A stretch of DNA of 64,000 bases from Diadema setosum. Lineage: Eukaryota; Echinodermata; Echinoidea; Diadematoida; Diadematidae. The position numbers and the translations under genes were made by a program. The DNA is taken from assembly GCA_033980235.1 (NCBI GenBank), contig CM067064.1:3131001-3195000 (forward strand). The letters run 5' to 3'. The first letter of the stretch is position 1, and every line of letters begins with the position of its first letter. Below, piece after piece: positions 1 to 11,799 of the stretch. The notes below the pieces were generated by a model. The model made no database searches. It saw nothing but the letters and a program-made list of their open reading frames with translations, and had not been told where the DNA came from.

Positions 1-1
1 C

Positions 2-3000
2 GGACAGGAGTCTGGTGTTCGTCCAACTCCAGACCCTATAGCGCAGGCACAATCTGGTGCACCTACATCACACCCAGGGACATCATCTACAGGATCAACA
101 GTACTGCCTCCTGCCACCTTGCCTCCAGGACTACCTCCACATGGCATGCCTTCGGGTCCTACTGGCCCTCCAGGTGTTGGAACGTAAGTCCATGCCACCT
201 CAACTGAGTAAAGTAGAGTGAGCTTAATTCAAGGCACTCAATCTTTTTATTGTGCATCTTATCATGCATGTCTCTGATGGCTATTTTTAAGACAACTGAA
301 GATGTGTATACAATGCCCCACATAATTTCACAAGAACTTGCATTATTTGGCAAGCTGGAATCTCTCTCTCTCTCTCTCTCTCTTGTGACAAGATTTAAGA
401 TATGGAATCTCTCAAACTGATGCAGGAAAAAAATATTGATGGCTCTACAAGATGACAAAGGACTTTGCACACATTGCCAATAAAGTTATTGATAATCCAA
501 GTGAGCATGTGAATGTAAAGTACTTACATTTAACCCTATTCTAACTGGGCTATTTGAGACCAAGTTTTTACGGGGGGGTCAATTTGACCCCCCTTCAGAT
601 CTCGGCCGCCGATTGCGCGATCGCCGCGAAATTTTGCCCGAAGATAGAGCTGGATGTCAACTACAAGATTACATGGTCATACAATAGAAAAATATTGCCT
701 TTCTATTTTTAATAAATTAATTATGCAAATTTGTGCATGAAATCATATTTTCACCTATAACTCCATTAAAAAGACTGAAATATTGCTAAATTTTTGTGTC
801 AGAATTCCTCAAGACATATCAAACAATTTTCATGTGAAAAAAATAGCACAATCAAAATCAATTTCTTTTGTTTTTTATTGTTTTGTTAATTTCTTATGTA
901 TTTTATTGCTTTTTCAACCTTTTGTTTTCTATTGTTTTTTTGCCAAAATTTTTTGTAAGCACTTTTTCAGGCTTATCTACACTAGAATTGATTAATTTCA
1001 ATGGTTAAAAGTTGAAATAATCTAATTTATATCAATTTAACCAAAAAACACAATTTGCATTCAATTTGCACACGATATCATGAATTTGAGCTGTTTTCGT
1101 GTTGACAGGCATATACATAACATTAAGTAACTTCAGAACGGTGTACCCGGACGTCGCAAATTTGGTCTCAAATTATGCGGAAGACTTCAATGAAAAAAGT
1201 CTTGAAACGACGGGCAAAATCTTTGCGCGTTGCGGAATCGTGGCGCGAAACGTAGAGGGGGGGTCAATTTGACCCCCCCTCCCCCAGTTAGAATAGGGTC
1301 AATTCACTGCATTATTAGCAGTGACATCTGCTGCAAAAGCATGTGACTTACCAATATTTCAATAAGAAATGAGTTCATCAGATTTCAATACTCATTCTGC
1401 ATGGGTGCATTGTACTGTAACTCTTGAAAGGGGTAAAAACCAGCCACCACTTTATGTTCATTCCTTGCACTACAGGGTCCTTCAACAATGGCATCATTGT
1501 ACTTAGATGAACATCATTATTTTGTGTAATTGCTTCAGTGACTAATAAAAATGTGCTCTTCATGTTTTGTCTTTTCCTACAGGTATCATTCACATGATAA
1601 GGAAGCAGATGATGTTGCTCAGGAAATGGAAAAATTTTGCCAAGATCAGAAAAGGGTGTTGCAATCACCACACAGCTCATACTCCTACTCAAGAAGCTCC
1701 CGCTCATGGACCAGCAGCACTGGATCCTGGTCCCGCTCCCGGTCTCGTTCGAGGTCCAGGTCTGGATCTAGTTATACTTCATGGTCAGGGTCCAGGTCAA
1801 GGTCGCGGTCTCGTTCTCCATATTCAAGATCCTGGTCCAGATCCAGGAGAATTAGACCAGACTCACGAGATCGGTCTTTTTCACCAAGGCGGCGACGGTC
1901 ACGTGACAGGTTTGATCCACGGGGCAGACAGTTTCCCCCGAGGAGAGGTCACTCTCAGTCTCCACCACCAGATTTCAGGCGAAGGGGTAGAGGAGGGTAC
2001 TACAACCAACGTCACTTTCAACCCCGTGGCCATCCCCGATATGGTCCAAGGTTCTCAAGATATGAGCCGAGGCACAGACCCTTTGATCACTTTGATCAGA
2101 GGTATGGTGAGCCACCACAGTATGCCTCATTCAACAATCCTCCTAGTGGACCACCAGGAGGCCCACCCAATGCCCAAGCAGGAGGCCCCCCTGGGCAAGG
2201 CATGGTTCCTCCTCACCTACCACCTGGACCGCACAATATTCCACCACCCCACAATATTCCACCCAATATTCCACCACCACACAATATGCCTCCCCATGGC
2301 CCTCCGCATGGCCCACCTCCAAACTTTCCTCCTTTTGACCCAAACTCTCCAAACTTTGCCCCCCAAGGACCACCTCCACCACGAATGGATATGGCCTATG
2401 GCCAAACGTATGAGGGACACAGGGACAATGCCCCGTACTGGGGTCCGTCCCAGGGTCCCAGGTTCTCCCAGCCAGGGTCACGCTTTCCCCCTCAAGGTAG
2501 TGAGGGTGGTCCTCCACCTCTGTTTCCGGAAGGAGAATACCCTGGTGAAGACTACAGAGGGCGTCCAGGGTGGAACCGGAGAGGAAGGGATCATGACAGA
2601 GAGAGGACCAGAGATCGGGATCAGAACACGGATCGAAAGGCCAGAGAGTCAGACACGAAAATGTACAGAGAGAGGAACAGGGACAGTAGGGACAAAGAGA
2701 AACACAAGTCTGGACCAAATGAGGAAAATGCTGTCAAGAATACTGATGCAGATGTGAAAGAATCAAGTAAGAGTGACAGTAAGGAGAAAGATAAAGATGC
2801 GAAAGAAAAAGACAAAGAGGAGGATGGAAGGAAAAAGACTTCTCAAGAAAAAGAAGATGATAAACCAAAGGACCGGCAAAGGAGGAAGGAGAATGTAAAA
2901 GATAATGAATATGACCATGACAGAAGTCGGGAGAATGACCGTGACAACAGTCGTGAGACTGACCGTGACAGGCCAAGGGAAGACAATCGCGAGAGAGGTC

Positions 3001-5501
3001 ATGAGGTTGACCGGGAGAGAGGTCGGGATGCTGATCGTGATCGCGCTCGAGAGTCAGACCATGACAGAAGTCGGGACACTGAGCGTGAAAGAGGTGGAAA
3101 CACTGATCGTGACAGAGGCGGCAACACTGACCACGACAGAAGTCGGGACACTGACCATGATAGAGGTGGGAATATGGACCGAGACAGGGGTCGGGAATAT
3201 AACAGAGAAAGAGGAAGGGACAGTGACAGAGATCGCTATGAACGAGAAAGAATGCAAGAAGTCTCGTGGGAGCGTTACGACAGGGAGAGATACAGGCACG
3301 ATCCTGACAGGGATAGATTCTATGACAGGGACAGGGAAAGATATGAGAGGGAACGGGAGAGATATGAAGCAGAACGGGCTTACAACAGAGACAGAGACAG
3401 GCACCCAGACAGGGAACGGGACCTTGGCAGAAATAGAGATCGTTACCGCGAAAGAGACTATGAAAGAGAACGAGAAAGGCACTACGATGACAGAATCGAC
3501 CGAGAGAGGGACAGGAACTATGAGAGAAACTTTGAGCAGGAAAGATATGAAAGGGAAAGGGATCGCGACAGAGAATACGCAAGGGACAGGGACGATGATC
3601 GGGACCGAGAAAGACATCAAGATCGTGAACGGGAGCCAGAGAGGGACAGAGAACGGGACTATGGCAGAGACAAGGAAAGGGAAATTGGTCACGATCAAGC
3701 ACGAGATTCAGGAAGAGAGAGAGGGAGAAGCAGAGAATACGACAAGGATGACGACAGAGAATCCTCAAAGAAGCGAGAGGAAGATAGTAGAAGCAAACGG
3801 AGAAGAAAGGAAGAAAACGACAATGACCGGGAAGAGCGGATGCGTCAGGAGAGAATTGGAGATGAGAAATACAAAGAAGAGAGGGAAAGAGACAAAGAAA
3901 CAAAGCACAAAGACAGGGATACAAAACACAAGCCGAAGCGAAGGCACAGTGAAAAGAGAAACGAAGAAAGGGAGTCATCAGTGGGTGGAGAGGAGAAAGA
4001 AGATCAGAATGTACGTAACAGATCTCGAAGCCCTGGGGAAGACCAACATGAACAACAGCAGTCTAGTAATGAGGAGGTCTTGAAATCTTCCAATGCAGAG
4101 ACAAGTGTCAAGAAAGCAAAGAAGAAGAAGAAGCAAAAGGAAATCAAGGAAAAAACAAGAAAGGTCAAAAAACGCAAACCTAAAGCTGAAGAAGACAACA
4201 GCCAGGAGTCGGGTGTCGAAGTGGAGGAAGGAGATAAAAATGATGAAAAGTTTGAAAAGGACAAAAAGAAAATCAAGAAATCCAAGGATGTTGAGCCTGA
4301 GATCAGTGACCAGAAAGTAAAGAAGGTGAAGAAGAAGAAGCCTAAATCTGTCGCTGTTGAAGTCATCCATGATGATGTCTTCTCATCTGGTGGACCCTTA
4401 AAAAGCCCGCTGAAATCCACAATCAACATAGTAGATTACTCAAGCACTAGTTCTGCAGGGCTGAGTCCAAAATCCAAGATGGCAAAGATGATTGATTCAC
4501 CACTTCCCAAAGGATCAAAATTAGAAGGCAGACTTGGTGCGACGGTCACCGACAGTAGACGGGTTGTGGTTGCAAGGTCACCAGACGGGCCCCGTGACAG
4601 GTCCCCTTCTAGAAAAGGTGAACCAAAAACATACAAGAGGACAGTCAGGCAGATTGATTCCAAGCCAGTAAAGGTCAAGTCTGAAAAGTCGGAGCGACTC
4701 AAACACGACAAGCATAAAGACGGTGGTGAGGAGGGCACACATAAAAAAGAAAAAGGGAAGAAGAAGGTGAAAAAAGTGAAAGTTAAAAAGGAAAAGTCTT
4801 TGAAGCGAAAGAGCAGTGGAGATGCTGAGAAGGATCATATCAAGAAAATTAAAGTGGAAAGGCAGAGTGATGATGAAGATGGTGAAAAACCTGTTGAGAC
4901 GGAAGAAAAACCCATGGAGACAGATGAAAAAATAGAAGAACCTAAACATAGTGAAGTTGAAAATAAAGAAAAAGAATCTAATGATGAAACTAGTGACATG
5001 AAAGTGAAGAAAGAGTCTGCACAACCCGATGACCCGGCAGATGAAGGATCCAAGTCGGTCCAAGATGACCAAGATGCAAAAGAAGGCAAGACAGCAAGGC
5101 TGTCGGTCGACTTGGGTCATGATGAGGAGCAATTCAATCCAGACTATGAGGAAGATGCAGAGGACTTGGACACTCATCATGAAGCAACAAAGAAAGCACG
5201 TTCCAGCGCTGGTGATGAAGAATCTGACCATTCTACTGAAGAAGAGGAGGAGGAGGAAGAGGAAGAAGAGGAGGAGGATGACAGGAGTGCATCTGTCAGC
5301 CCCACAAGGACCGATGGTAGTTCTGAGCAGGAGAAGAGTCACAGAAAGCATCGCAAACACAAGAAGCACCACAAGAAGCACAAGAAAAAGAGCAGCAGCA
5401 GCAAGAAGCGTGATGAAAGTGAAAAGAGTTCTTCATCCCACAGACACAAGCATAAAAAGTCCAAAAAGTCAAAGAAGAGCAGTAAACATAAAGACAAATA
5501 G
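2..5501 (+). CDS. RBBP6: RBBP6-like E3 ubiquitin ligase, C-terminal part (5' end outside window)
   Basis: Exons are 2-183 and 1583-5501. The first ends AC|GTAAGT, the second begins after TTTTCCTACAG, and the split codon (AC+G, Thr) keeps one frame, giving 1366 residues to a TAG at 5499-5501. The ATG at 1551 is intronic. Order of regions: Pro/Gly-rich tail of the upstream exon; a helix-like stretch (KEADDVAQEMEKFCQDQKR) followed by an RS domain (nt ~1680-1860); Pro-rich (2130-2400); a very long Arg/Asp/Glu repeat region (2560-3840); Lys-rich; VDYSSTSSAG (from 4431); NPDYEED (~5136); a Glu run (5238-5280); a His/Lys/Ser-rich end. The order and the short VDYxSTSS and PDY motifs match the RBBP6 tail. 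The DWNN, zinc-knuckle and RING domains of the family would lie upstream. Family role: nuclear RING ubiquitin ligase binding p53/Rb and contributing to pre-mRNA 3' processing. The RD/RE expansion is much longer than I recall for vertebrates. Confidence 0.9.
361..384. repeat. (TC)n microsatellite
   Basis: Twelve TC units lie in the RBBP6 intron between the two exons. Confidence 0.9.
534..1298. mobile_element. piggyBac-like MITE in RBBP6 intron
   Basis: Terminal inverted repeats CCCTATTCTAACTGGG (left, from 534) and CCCAGTTAGAATAGGG (right, to 1298) bound about 765 bp of AT-rich sequence with no long ORF. The left flank is TTAA and the right flank TCAA, which fits a TTAA target duplication with one mutation, as made by piggyBac-type transposases. 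A palindrome G(6-7)TCAATTTGAC(6-7) occurs just inside both ends (~574-593 and ~1258-1280). The assignment to piggyBac is inference from the TTAA/CCCT ends. Confidence 0.7.
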
Positions 5502-5621
5502 CATACAGACAATAGGGATAGCAAACAACTAGCTATGGAAAGGCAAAGTGTCAGTATTTTAAGTGTGCCAGCAATATTCAGAAAATAGGTGTTAGTATGA
5601 TTTCTCATTTTTGCCGGATCT

Positions 5622-5764
5622 GGGGGGTGTTTCATCAACGTTTGTCAGCGCTGACAACTTGAATCACCATAGTAACAGTCAGTGACCAGAGCATCTCAGC
5701 CAATCAAAACAAAGGATTTTGCTGAAATCGGTCAGCGCTTACAAACGTTGATGAAACACCCCCC
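5622..5764. mobile_element. Short MITE with GGGGGGTGTTTCATCAACG ends
   Basis: Inverted ends GGGGGGTGTTTCATCAACG and CGTTGATGAAACACCCCCC flank a 143-bp unit. The arms extend further as TTTGTCAGCGCTGAC and GTCAGCGCTTACAAA. An internal CAGCCAATCAAAA is shared, in opposite orientation, with the element at 33,588-33,729, so they look like one family. No coding capacity. Confidence 0.8.
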
Positions 5765-7344
5765 TGATGTGAGGGCAAAGTATGTCGTCGCAAAATCTGT
5801 TTTTACAATTGATGAGTTTGTCTTTTGTCCTCTGACCTGTTTTGAACAAGTCAGCTAGAAGCATTTGTTATCACCTTTATGCTTGTTGAAGCAACAAAAA
5901 CAAAAATGGTACACATATCACTCTAGTTGCCCAATGAGAGTTACAAAAGTATGTTTTGCTCTTAGTTTATGAACATAAGGAAATCAAGAATTGCTTTGAG
6001 TGCCATGTGTCAGATTTCACCCTGGCAGTAATGTACATGTAATTTGACTGTCAATAATTCTATTTTTCTTCAAAGTTTGAAAAGTGCCCGTGGATGTGTA
6101 CTATGTGGTGTAGTCTCATACACTTTTTACTTGTGGGATGAAATTAGAACCTGCTCAGAAGTGATAACTGTTTTCTGGTATTGATCAAGTTCTGGTAGGA
6201 AAACTGTTTTATTTATGTGCTATTAGAAAATTAAGAAAGAAAAATGTAATTCACAAGATGATGGATATTTTATGTTAGGTAATGTAAAACAAAAACAAAA
6301 ACAGCAGACTTTGTGTGTATATTTGTTTTTGTTATTATTCTGAATCACTTTGGAGGGAAGGAGGTTGGGTTTACCTCACAACCTTTCTGTGTGATGTGCT
6401 GATACAGGTATCAGGAAAAGTCACCAAAAAAAAAAAGAGAACTTTGCCACAAAAAAAAAAGAAAGAAAGAAAAGAAATAACAGAGTTATTCAAGTATTTT
6501 GGGTTTTTCTCTTAAGTGTTTGGCATAGATAGTCTCTCTTTTATAATACATGTATGTGAATTTATCAACATACTACTAGTATTTTGTTTCTAAAGAAACA
6601 GATTGTGGAGTCTGCTACCCTGACGAAAAGAAGCCATGGCCATGTGGTTTTTACACTATGATGCCTGTGCAAATAAGGAAGATAAAGTTTGGCTCAAGTT
6701 GATGATGACACTGAACATTTGATGTTTACAGTCTTCAAGGCTTGTATGAATTCCTTTTAAGTGGATGAGTTTGGATCACATAATTTGCTTTTGCAATCAT
6801 GTTTTGTTTGGTTCCAGTGTTGGTAGTATTTTTGTTGATTTTTTCCCTCACTCTTTAAGGGAGGAGGTGGATGACAATAATTCTTTAGCAACAGGAACCT
6901 CCCTGCTCAATTAGAAGGGTATACTGCACACTTGTTTGTATAATGCTCAGGTTGTTATACCTGAATCGAAAAAAAAAAAAAAAAAATAGATGTTCTTTGT
7001 GTGACGTAACTCTTCAAAATGTGACTTTTGAAGATGACATTGATCACAGCGGTTTCCATAAGGCAGTAAGTGTAATTTGACAAAATTTTGTCCCGAGAGG
7101 AAAGTAAGCTGCTTGTTACCTGTGACAAAATTTATCAAAGTATGTGTCTAAAGAAATTGTATAGTCCACATCTAGCAGTAGTTAAAATGTAGTTAAAATG
7201 AGGGGATAGGAATTTTGAATGGTGATCCTCAGCAGTGCCCAAGATCTATTGCAACTGTTTGACAACTTGCCCTACATTGACATAAATAAGCACCAAATTA
7301 ATAGTGTTTAGTAGTAGCTATGATAAATAGTCATGGGGCATACA

Positions 7345-7425
7345 GACTCAGGCTGGATTTGAACTCACGACCTGACCACCAGACAGGCGTCACATCCACT
7401 AGACCACCAAGCTACCGCTTGACAG
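7345..7425 (-). repeat. tRNA-derived SINE head
   Basis: On the minus strand an A-box TGGTCTAGTGG (complement of 7396-7406) is followed by a B-box-like AGTTCAAATCC (complement of 7355-7365), spaced as in a tRNA promoter. No good acceptor stem closes the unit, so this is read as a decayed tRNA-derived SINE, not a tRNA gene. Confidence 0.5.
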
Positions 7426-7640
7426 CCAGTGCTACTTCTAGTAATCTCTAAAGCATGCAGCAGGTACTGCATGTCTATTCGTGCTTCTATTGTCTTGTGT
7501 ATTTGTTATCAGGAGAACATACTCGGACTGTATCTCACATTACAGAAGAGTTCTGTATTGAAGACTGGAAGTTGTCTTTTCTTCTTCCTTTTTCTTATAG
7601 CAGACCTCCTTAAATTTTACTTGCACACAATCAGGTCTGT

Positions 7641-8723
7641 TAGTCCATGGGCCAAGAGCCGAAAAATGGGTTGTTGGTACCATCCGAGGTGGCAAAACCT
7701 TTTTGGTGTCATTTTGTTTGTCGGACATAGATACGCTTATCAAGCTATGATAGCATTTCCAAATGAGTAGCTTAGTCATAATAAATGAATTTATAACCAA
7801 TTTGGGCTCGTTTTTATATCCCTATACTTCTGAATCGAAACTAACCGCTATACAAAGACGAGCACTGCCTTCTGTATGTCCATGGAGCTACTAACAGAGC
7901 TCCATGGTATGTCCACAGGTGTTCTGTTGTAAACGCGGTGCGCTTAGTCTTTATTCAAGGCAGCGAAGGGAATATCCAAAGGGTTATGATGTCCACAGCT
8001 GTCACGCGGTGCGCTTAGTCTTTATCTAGACCAATGTATCGTTATCATATCTAAAGTTCCTAATAAAAGGGATTATCTATACTGTTTTATACCACCCTTT
8101 CAACAAATACATCAGTTTTAAACAAAAATCACTCTGTTCATTTCCAACATAATTAATTATAATGTATTGTAGTGTACCGGTACATTGTTTTTGTATAATC
8201 TTTCATTGTTGGATGGAAATAAAGCGACATTGGCGTGGTATCAGCGTTTTCACCGTAGCGTTTTCACCGGAAAATGATAAATAATTGAAAAATACGCTAA
8301 AATTCATGAGAAATTGCTTTTTTGTTGTTGTTGTTTTTAGATAAAAGGATATACACTGTATTATAAGCTTTGGATATTCCCTTCGCCGTCTTGAATATTA
8401 GACTAAGCGCTGTGGACATCATAACCCTTGGGTATTCCCTTCGCTGCCTTGAATAAAGACTAAGCGCACCGCGTTTACAACAGAACACCTGTGAACATAC
8501 AGAAGACAGTGCTCTTTTTTGTATAGCGGTTGGTCTCGATTCAGAAGTACAGGGATATAACAACGAGACCAAATTGGTTTAAAATTCATTTACTATGACT
8601 AAGCTACTCATTTGGAAATGCTATCATAGCTTGATAAGCATATCTATGCCCGACAAACAAAATGACACCAAAAAGGTATTGCCACCTCAGATGGTACCAA
8701 TATCTGGCCTGGCCCATGGACTA
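7641..8723. mobile_element. Fold-back element with ~370-bp arms and TA target site
   Basis: The left arm (7641 to ~8020) and right arm (~8355 to 8723) are inverted copies, starting TAGTCCATGGGCCA and ending TGGCCCATGGACTA. They match over most of their length by eye, with small gaps. The terminal TA on each side fits a TA target duplication (Tc1/mariner type). Within the arms a shorter unit (CGCGGTGCGCTTAGTCTTTAT) is itself repeated. No transposase is seen. Confidence 0.8.
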
Positions 8724-10045
8724 TGTGTGACACGTTGATGATGAGAGGACCAGTTTAAGTTAGAAGTCATTCTCTGAGTACAAGTCAGAAAAATGTTTTG
8801 AAGGCAGAGGGTCTGCTTTATACCATTTAGATGCAAGTTGTTGTAATGGTTACTGTACTTGGGGGGGGGGGGGGGTGTTCATGTGGTGTACACTGACTGC
8901 ACAGGCTAGAACAGGATGGTGCTTAGTAATTCCTGATTGCAGTTTATGAAACTTGAGATCCTATGCTGCTAGCTCATGTAAGCATCAATGCAGTCATTGA
9001 TGCTTTGTCTGTTTTTGTTTGTGTGTCTGTGTTTGTGTTTGCTTGTTTTTGTGTGTGATGTGTGTCTGTTTAAGTGTTCACATGTGTTTGACATCACAGG
9101 CTGTGATACAGTATGTAAGACACTGAAAAGCTTATTGTAGCGATTACATGCGTGATCTACTCGAACCTTGTGCTAGTTTGTGTGATCTGATATCACCAAC
9201 AAAGTGATTGCAAGTGTAGTTTCATACAACATGTGACAGTTTATATCATGGGTCTCATGACACAGTTCCATGCAAAGTTAGATTTGCTCACCTTGCTTCT
9301 GGAAAAGGCAATCGCTGAGAAAGATTTGATGATTATTTGATGAATGAATCTGTTGTTTTATTTGGTTAACCAGAACACAGTTTTAGATTCAATGTGACAT
9401 GTGCTATTCTTATGCTGTTTGACTTTCCTATAGTGTTTCTTTAAAAATTTGTAGCTTCATGGAGAGTGCTACTGCCCCTGGAAGTTTTAAAGATAACAGC
9501 AGTTAAGAAGTGTCAGTTTGGTTGCTGACAGCAGTAAAATTGTTTTGGTATATTTTTGTTTTGTTTTGTTTTTAGTATTGCAGATATATGTCAGGTTCAT
9601 TTCTTGTTTTGTATGGCGGCCTAATGTGGCGAGGCTCTCGCATTTGTTTCTGTATGTGCAATGTACAAAAGTGATATACATGTACATGTATTTCTCAGAG
9701 CTGTCCTTTGTTACGTGTATTTGTGTGATTGTTTTTGAACGTGATGGTAGTGAGTTATGGGAGTTGTGGTGTTTGCACAAGAAGAAATATTCAAGTGCAT
9801 CTTCTATTTTCTGAAATGCTCTGTGATTGGTGCAAAGTGACAAATTAACAATTATGCCTTATTTAAACTTTATGTGTATAATATATTCATATGATTTGCT
9901 TCCAAAGGAAAAGAAAATGAAAGTTTGAAGATTGTTCCTCTTTCAGCCCAATCATTTACAAGATTGATGCTGAGATGAGATGTAACTGTACTGTGTAAAT
10001 ACCACAAAGGATTGTAAATATCAGTGAAGATTATGTGATATTGTT

Positions 10046-10051
10046 AATAAA
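10046..10051 (+). terminator. Candidate RBBP6 poly(A) signal AATAAA
   Basis: AATAAA is followed within 25-45 bases by a T/GT-rich stretch (GTTTTTAGTGTGC, then TTTTTT), as expected for a cleavage site near 10,065. Confidence 0.5.
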
Positions 10052-10400
10052 ATATTATAAAAATGAACATGTTTTTAGTGTGCACTTTTTTATGTCGGCC
10101 CAAAAAAAGAATACTTTGAAAGTTAGTATGCTGTTTGTTTGTGAATGCATATCTTATGTGTTTGAGTGTACTGCAAAGATTTGGATAAGTCACTTATATG
10201 TCTTCTTGTGTCAAAAATTACAATGAAAGAGTTTCCACATGCATTTTTAAATGAAACAGATTACTCAACAGTCGCTCATGAACCAACAGAGCTGTTTTAC
10301 AGGTAACAGCTGTTATAGTTAGGAGGTGATAAATGCTAGTGCAGGTATGTATATTCACCCTTGCATAGAATAATGTATCTTTGTGTCTGTGTGTGTGTGA

Positions 10401-10403
<3 letters not shown>

Positions 10404-10450
<47 letters not shown>
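10404..10450. repeat. (TA)n microsatellite
   Basis: An uninterrupted TA run that directly abuts the MITE at 10,452. Confidence 0.9.
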
Positions 10451-10451
<1 letters not shown>

Positions 10452-10453
<2 letters not shown>

Positions 10454-10705
10454 AAGAGTTAGTTTGCAAAAACCGATAAGTCCATATCTGCCAAACGGAG
10501 ATATTTGCGATTAAAGGTCAAGAAAAATAAAGAGAATAATAAGAAAATTGTTGCTCCTTTTGACCATAACTTCAAAAATGTACCTTTATAATTTATGTAG
10601 TGACCAATATATCATTTAAAAGGTATTATTTTGTACTTTATGACAGAGACCGTACTTCAAAATCTTCAAAAATGGACTTATCGGTTTTTGCAAACAAACT
10701 CTTCA
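10452..10705. mobile_element. MITE inserted in TA repeat
   Basis: TGAAGAGTTAGTTTGCAAAA (10,452 onward, 34-base arm) is inverted at 10,672-10,705 with one or two mismatches. The unit is 254 bp with TA-rich sequence on both sides and no ORF. Confidence 0.75.
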
Positions 10706-10756
10706 TATATAGTCTAGGTCCAAACATGTTGCGAATTCACGTATTGGCTCCAATAT

Positions 10757-10859
10757 AACGAAGAATCAAGAAATAAACTATAACAATAAGAATGAGTTTA
10801 TTGAACAACTCGTTCTTATTGGTGAAATAATGCATTACTAGTTTATTTCTTGATTCTTC

Positions 10860-10862
<3 letters not shown>
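10757..10862. mobile_element. Long hairpin / small MITE
   Basis: A perfect 24-base inverted repeat (AACGAAGAATCAAGAAATAA start) closes a 106-base unit. A second internal stem (AATAAGAATGAGTT / AACTCGTTCTTATT) lies inside it. TA-rich flanks suggest a TA-targeting MITE; it would also fold well as RNA. Confidence 0.65.
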
Positions 10863-10938
<76 letters not shown>

Positions 10939-10961
10939 ATATATTTATATATTATATAAAC

Positions 10962-11009
<48 letters not shown>

Positions 11010-11034
11010 GTATATACATTGTATATATAATTGA
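10863..11034. repeat. Compound (TA)n array
   Basis: About 170 bases of TA/TATG repeats with few interruptions. Confidence 0.9.
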
Positions 11035-11385
11035 GAGACTATAATAAAAGCATTCACACAAGTGGTTTGAATTTAATTTTGAAAATTTCAAATTTCAATA
11101 TGATTTTGATCCTAAGTCATTTGTAAAATTACTGCATAATGACCAATCACTGCACTGTTTATGGAGGCCTATGGATATACATGTATGAAGTTTAAATGCA
11201 AAACTTATTTTATTTCATCAAAATGAGATGTGAGATTAAATCTTAAGAACAGAAAACTGTCAAAAATGTATATGATGATTTTGATAATTAATGTCTTGAT
11301 CATTGAAAAGATTTTATTTCTATTCCATGATGACTTGAAAATAAAAATGGCATATACATGTATTGCTTTTTGTATTCAGTCTTCA

Positions 11386-11445
11386 TATATATATATATAT
11401 ATATAGCGAAAACTTTGTTTCTGGTCAGTTTTTCCTTCCTTGTTT

Positions 11446-11506
<61 letters not shown>
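11386..11506. repeat. (TA)n runs
   Basis: Two TA runs (11,386-11,404 and 11,449-11,506) separated by about 45 bases of unique sequence. Confidence 0.9.
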
Positions 11507-11507
<1 letters not shown>

Positions 11508-11523
11508 GTACAACATATATGTA

Positions 11524-11712
11524 CAGTGCACTCCCATTATAACGAACACAGTTATAATGAAATTCTGGTTACAATTAAGTACAAATTCAGGCCACATTAT
11601 TTGCTGTATGTCTTTTTATTTATTTGTTCGGTTATAATGAAATATTGATATAATGAAAAAAAAAAATGCCAGTCCCAAAGACTTCGTTATGATGGGATCG
11701 ACGAGTCCACTG
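11524..11712. mobile_element. Tigger/pogo-like MITE
   Basis: Starts CAGTGCACTCCCATTATAAC and ends GATCGACGAGTCCACTG, each flanked by TA (11,522-11,523 and 11,713-11,714). CAGTG ends, the GTTATAACGAAC motif and TA duplication are typical of pogo/Tigger-type elements. 189 bp, non-coding. A second, truncated copy starts at 28,257. Confidence 0.75.
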
Positions 11713-11713
11713 T

Positions 11714-11716
<3 letters not shown>

Positions 11717-11794
<78 letters not shown>
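11717..11794. repeat. (GT)n microsatellite
   Basis: About 39 GT units, starting just after the MITE at 11,524-11,712. Confidence 0.95.

Positions 11795-11799
<5 letters not shown>

Larger units (their letters stand above)
5502..10065 (+). other. RBBP6: RBBP6 probable 3' UTR
   Basis: No coding exon is visible between the RBBP6 stop and a good poly(A) signal at 10,046. The region is T-rich and holds a MITE (5622-5764), a tRNA-like SINE head on the other strand (7345-7425) and a fold-back (7641-8723). AATAAA near 8218 and 7784 lies within the fold-back and could give shorter forms. The 4.5-kb length is long but possible. Confidence 0.5.

Noticed and set aside
1551..1583. ATG at 1551 as start of the large RBBP6 frame
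   Set aside because: It lies upstream of a clear splice acceptor (to 1582) and the frame joins smoothly to an upstream exon, so the first 11 codons are intronic.
2143..5381. Long minus-strand and alternative-frame ORFs across the RBBP6 exon
   Set aside because: Shadows of a low-complexity coding exon; their products are simple Cys/Leu/Phe or Thr-rich runs.
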